From Deltaproteobacteria bacterium (lineage in GTDB: Bacteria > Desulfobacterota > Syntrophia > Syntrophales > UBA2210): 6,259 bases of DNA. Location of the stretch: the NCBI GenBank assembly GCA_011056825.1, contig DSBH01000120.1, positions 1 through 6,259 of the forward strand, read 5' to 3'. Both the position numbers and the translations under genes were made by a program. The notes under the pieces are model-generated. The model searched no databases. It had not been told where the DNA came from and was given only the letters and a program-made list of their open reading frames with translations. Each line of letters opens with the position of its first letter. The stretch's first letter is position 1. This document shows, piece by piece, positions 5,948 to 6,259 of this stretch.

Positions 5948-6259
5948 TCACCTTCCTTCGATGGTAAGAACAATTTTCCCGATGTGCCCGCTCGATTCCA
6001 TCAGTCTGTGGGCGTCAGCGGCCGCGGAAAGAGGAAAATGGGTCGCCATGACGGGACGCACTTCGCCCGCCTCGACGCGCGGCCACAAGTATTTCAACAG
6101 CAAACGGGCTATTCGATCCTTTTCCACGCTCGAGCGTGCACGCAGAGTCGACCCCATGAGGGTCAGGCGCTTCATCATGACCGGCATGAAATCCACGTCC
6201 GAGCGTGAACCCCGCAGAAAAGCGATGCTGATGACTCTGCCGTCCGGCGCGGCAAGGCG
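5948..6259 (-). CDS. PIG3-type NAD(P)H quinone oxidoreductase, C-terminal part (cut by window edge)
   Basis: The last 103 residues of a medium-chain dehydrogenase/reductase are present. The N-terminal GroES-like domain and most of the Rossmann domain lie beyond the window. The visible part starts in the Rossmann domain (APDGRVISIAFLRGSRSDVD) and continues with KRLTLMGSTLRAR, then WPRVEAGEVRPV and HRLMESSGHIGKIVL to the stop. The GSTLRAR and AHRLMES..HIGKIVL patterns are typical of the zinc-free PIG3/TP53I3 quinone oxidoreductase group, which uses NAD(P)H to reduce quinones or related electrophiles in the cytoplasm. The reading frame stays open to the window edge, so the GTG at 6196 is an internal codon and not the start. 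The gene is upstream of the phosphorylase by 73 bases in the same direction with no terminator, so shared transcription is possible. Family call strong, substrate unknown. Confidence 0.87.
   Translation of the reverse strand, partial: RLAAPDGRVISIAFLRGSRSDVDFMPVMMKRLTLMGSTLRARSSVEKDRIARLLLKYLWPRVEAGEVRPVMATHFPLSAAADAHRLMESSGHIGKIVLTIEGR

Overview
The window reads as chromosomal DNA from a moderately high-GC Gram-negative bacterium. Two things fit a deltaproteobacterial-type (Desulfobacterota) genome: stand-alone receiver proteins, and dispersed palindromes of the CCCCTCCC...GGGAGGGG kind between genes. This is an inference from gene style only. No rRNA or marker gene is present to fix the taxonomy.

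Layout. Positions 1-641 hold no credible gene. The stretch contains several GC-rich palindromic repeat copies and an AT-rich leader. Two small receiver-only response regulators follow on the plus strand (642-1010 and 1052-1429), probably co-transcribed and followed by a weak terminator-like structure ending in T7. A PhnP-like metallo-beta-lactamase-fold hydrolase (1556-2533, plus) stands alone after it and ends in a plausible intrinsic terminator at 2555-2588. That hairpin overlaps the end of the convergent gene cluster.

The right half is a minus-strand cluster. Reading right to left it holds the C-terminal part of a PIG3-type NAD(P)H quinone oxidoreductase (5948-6259, cut by the window edge), a GH13_18 sugar phosphorylase resembling the glucosylglycerate phosphorylase YcjM (3955-5874), and a secernin-like C69-family Ntn hydrolase (2561-3874). 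The gaps are 73 and 80 bases with no terminator, so the three may form one transcription unit, though their known activities do not belong to one obvious pathway.

Two start sites were revised from ribosome-binding-site evidence. The phosphorylase and the secernin-like protein both appear to start at GTG, nine bases after an AAGGAGG-type Shine-Dalgarno sequence. For the secernin-like protein this puts the predicted catalytic cysteine at residue 2, as expected for this family.

I found no CRISPR array, transposase, tRNA, rRNA, prophage or defence system. No clearly new biological system is visible. The most interesting points are the unexplained grouping of phosphorylase, secernin and quinone oxidoreductase, the PhnP-like hydrolase without any phn genes, and the paired receivers without a visible kinase.
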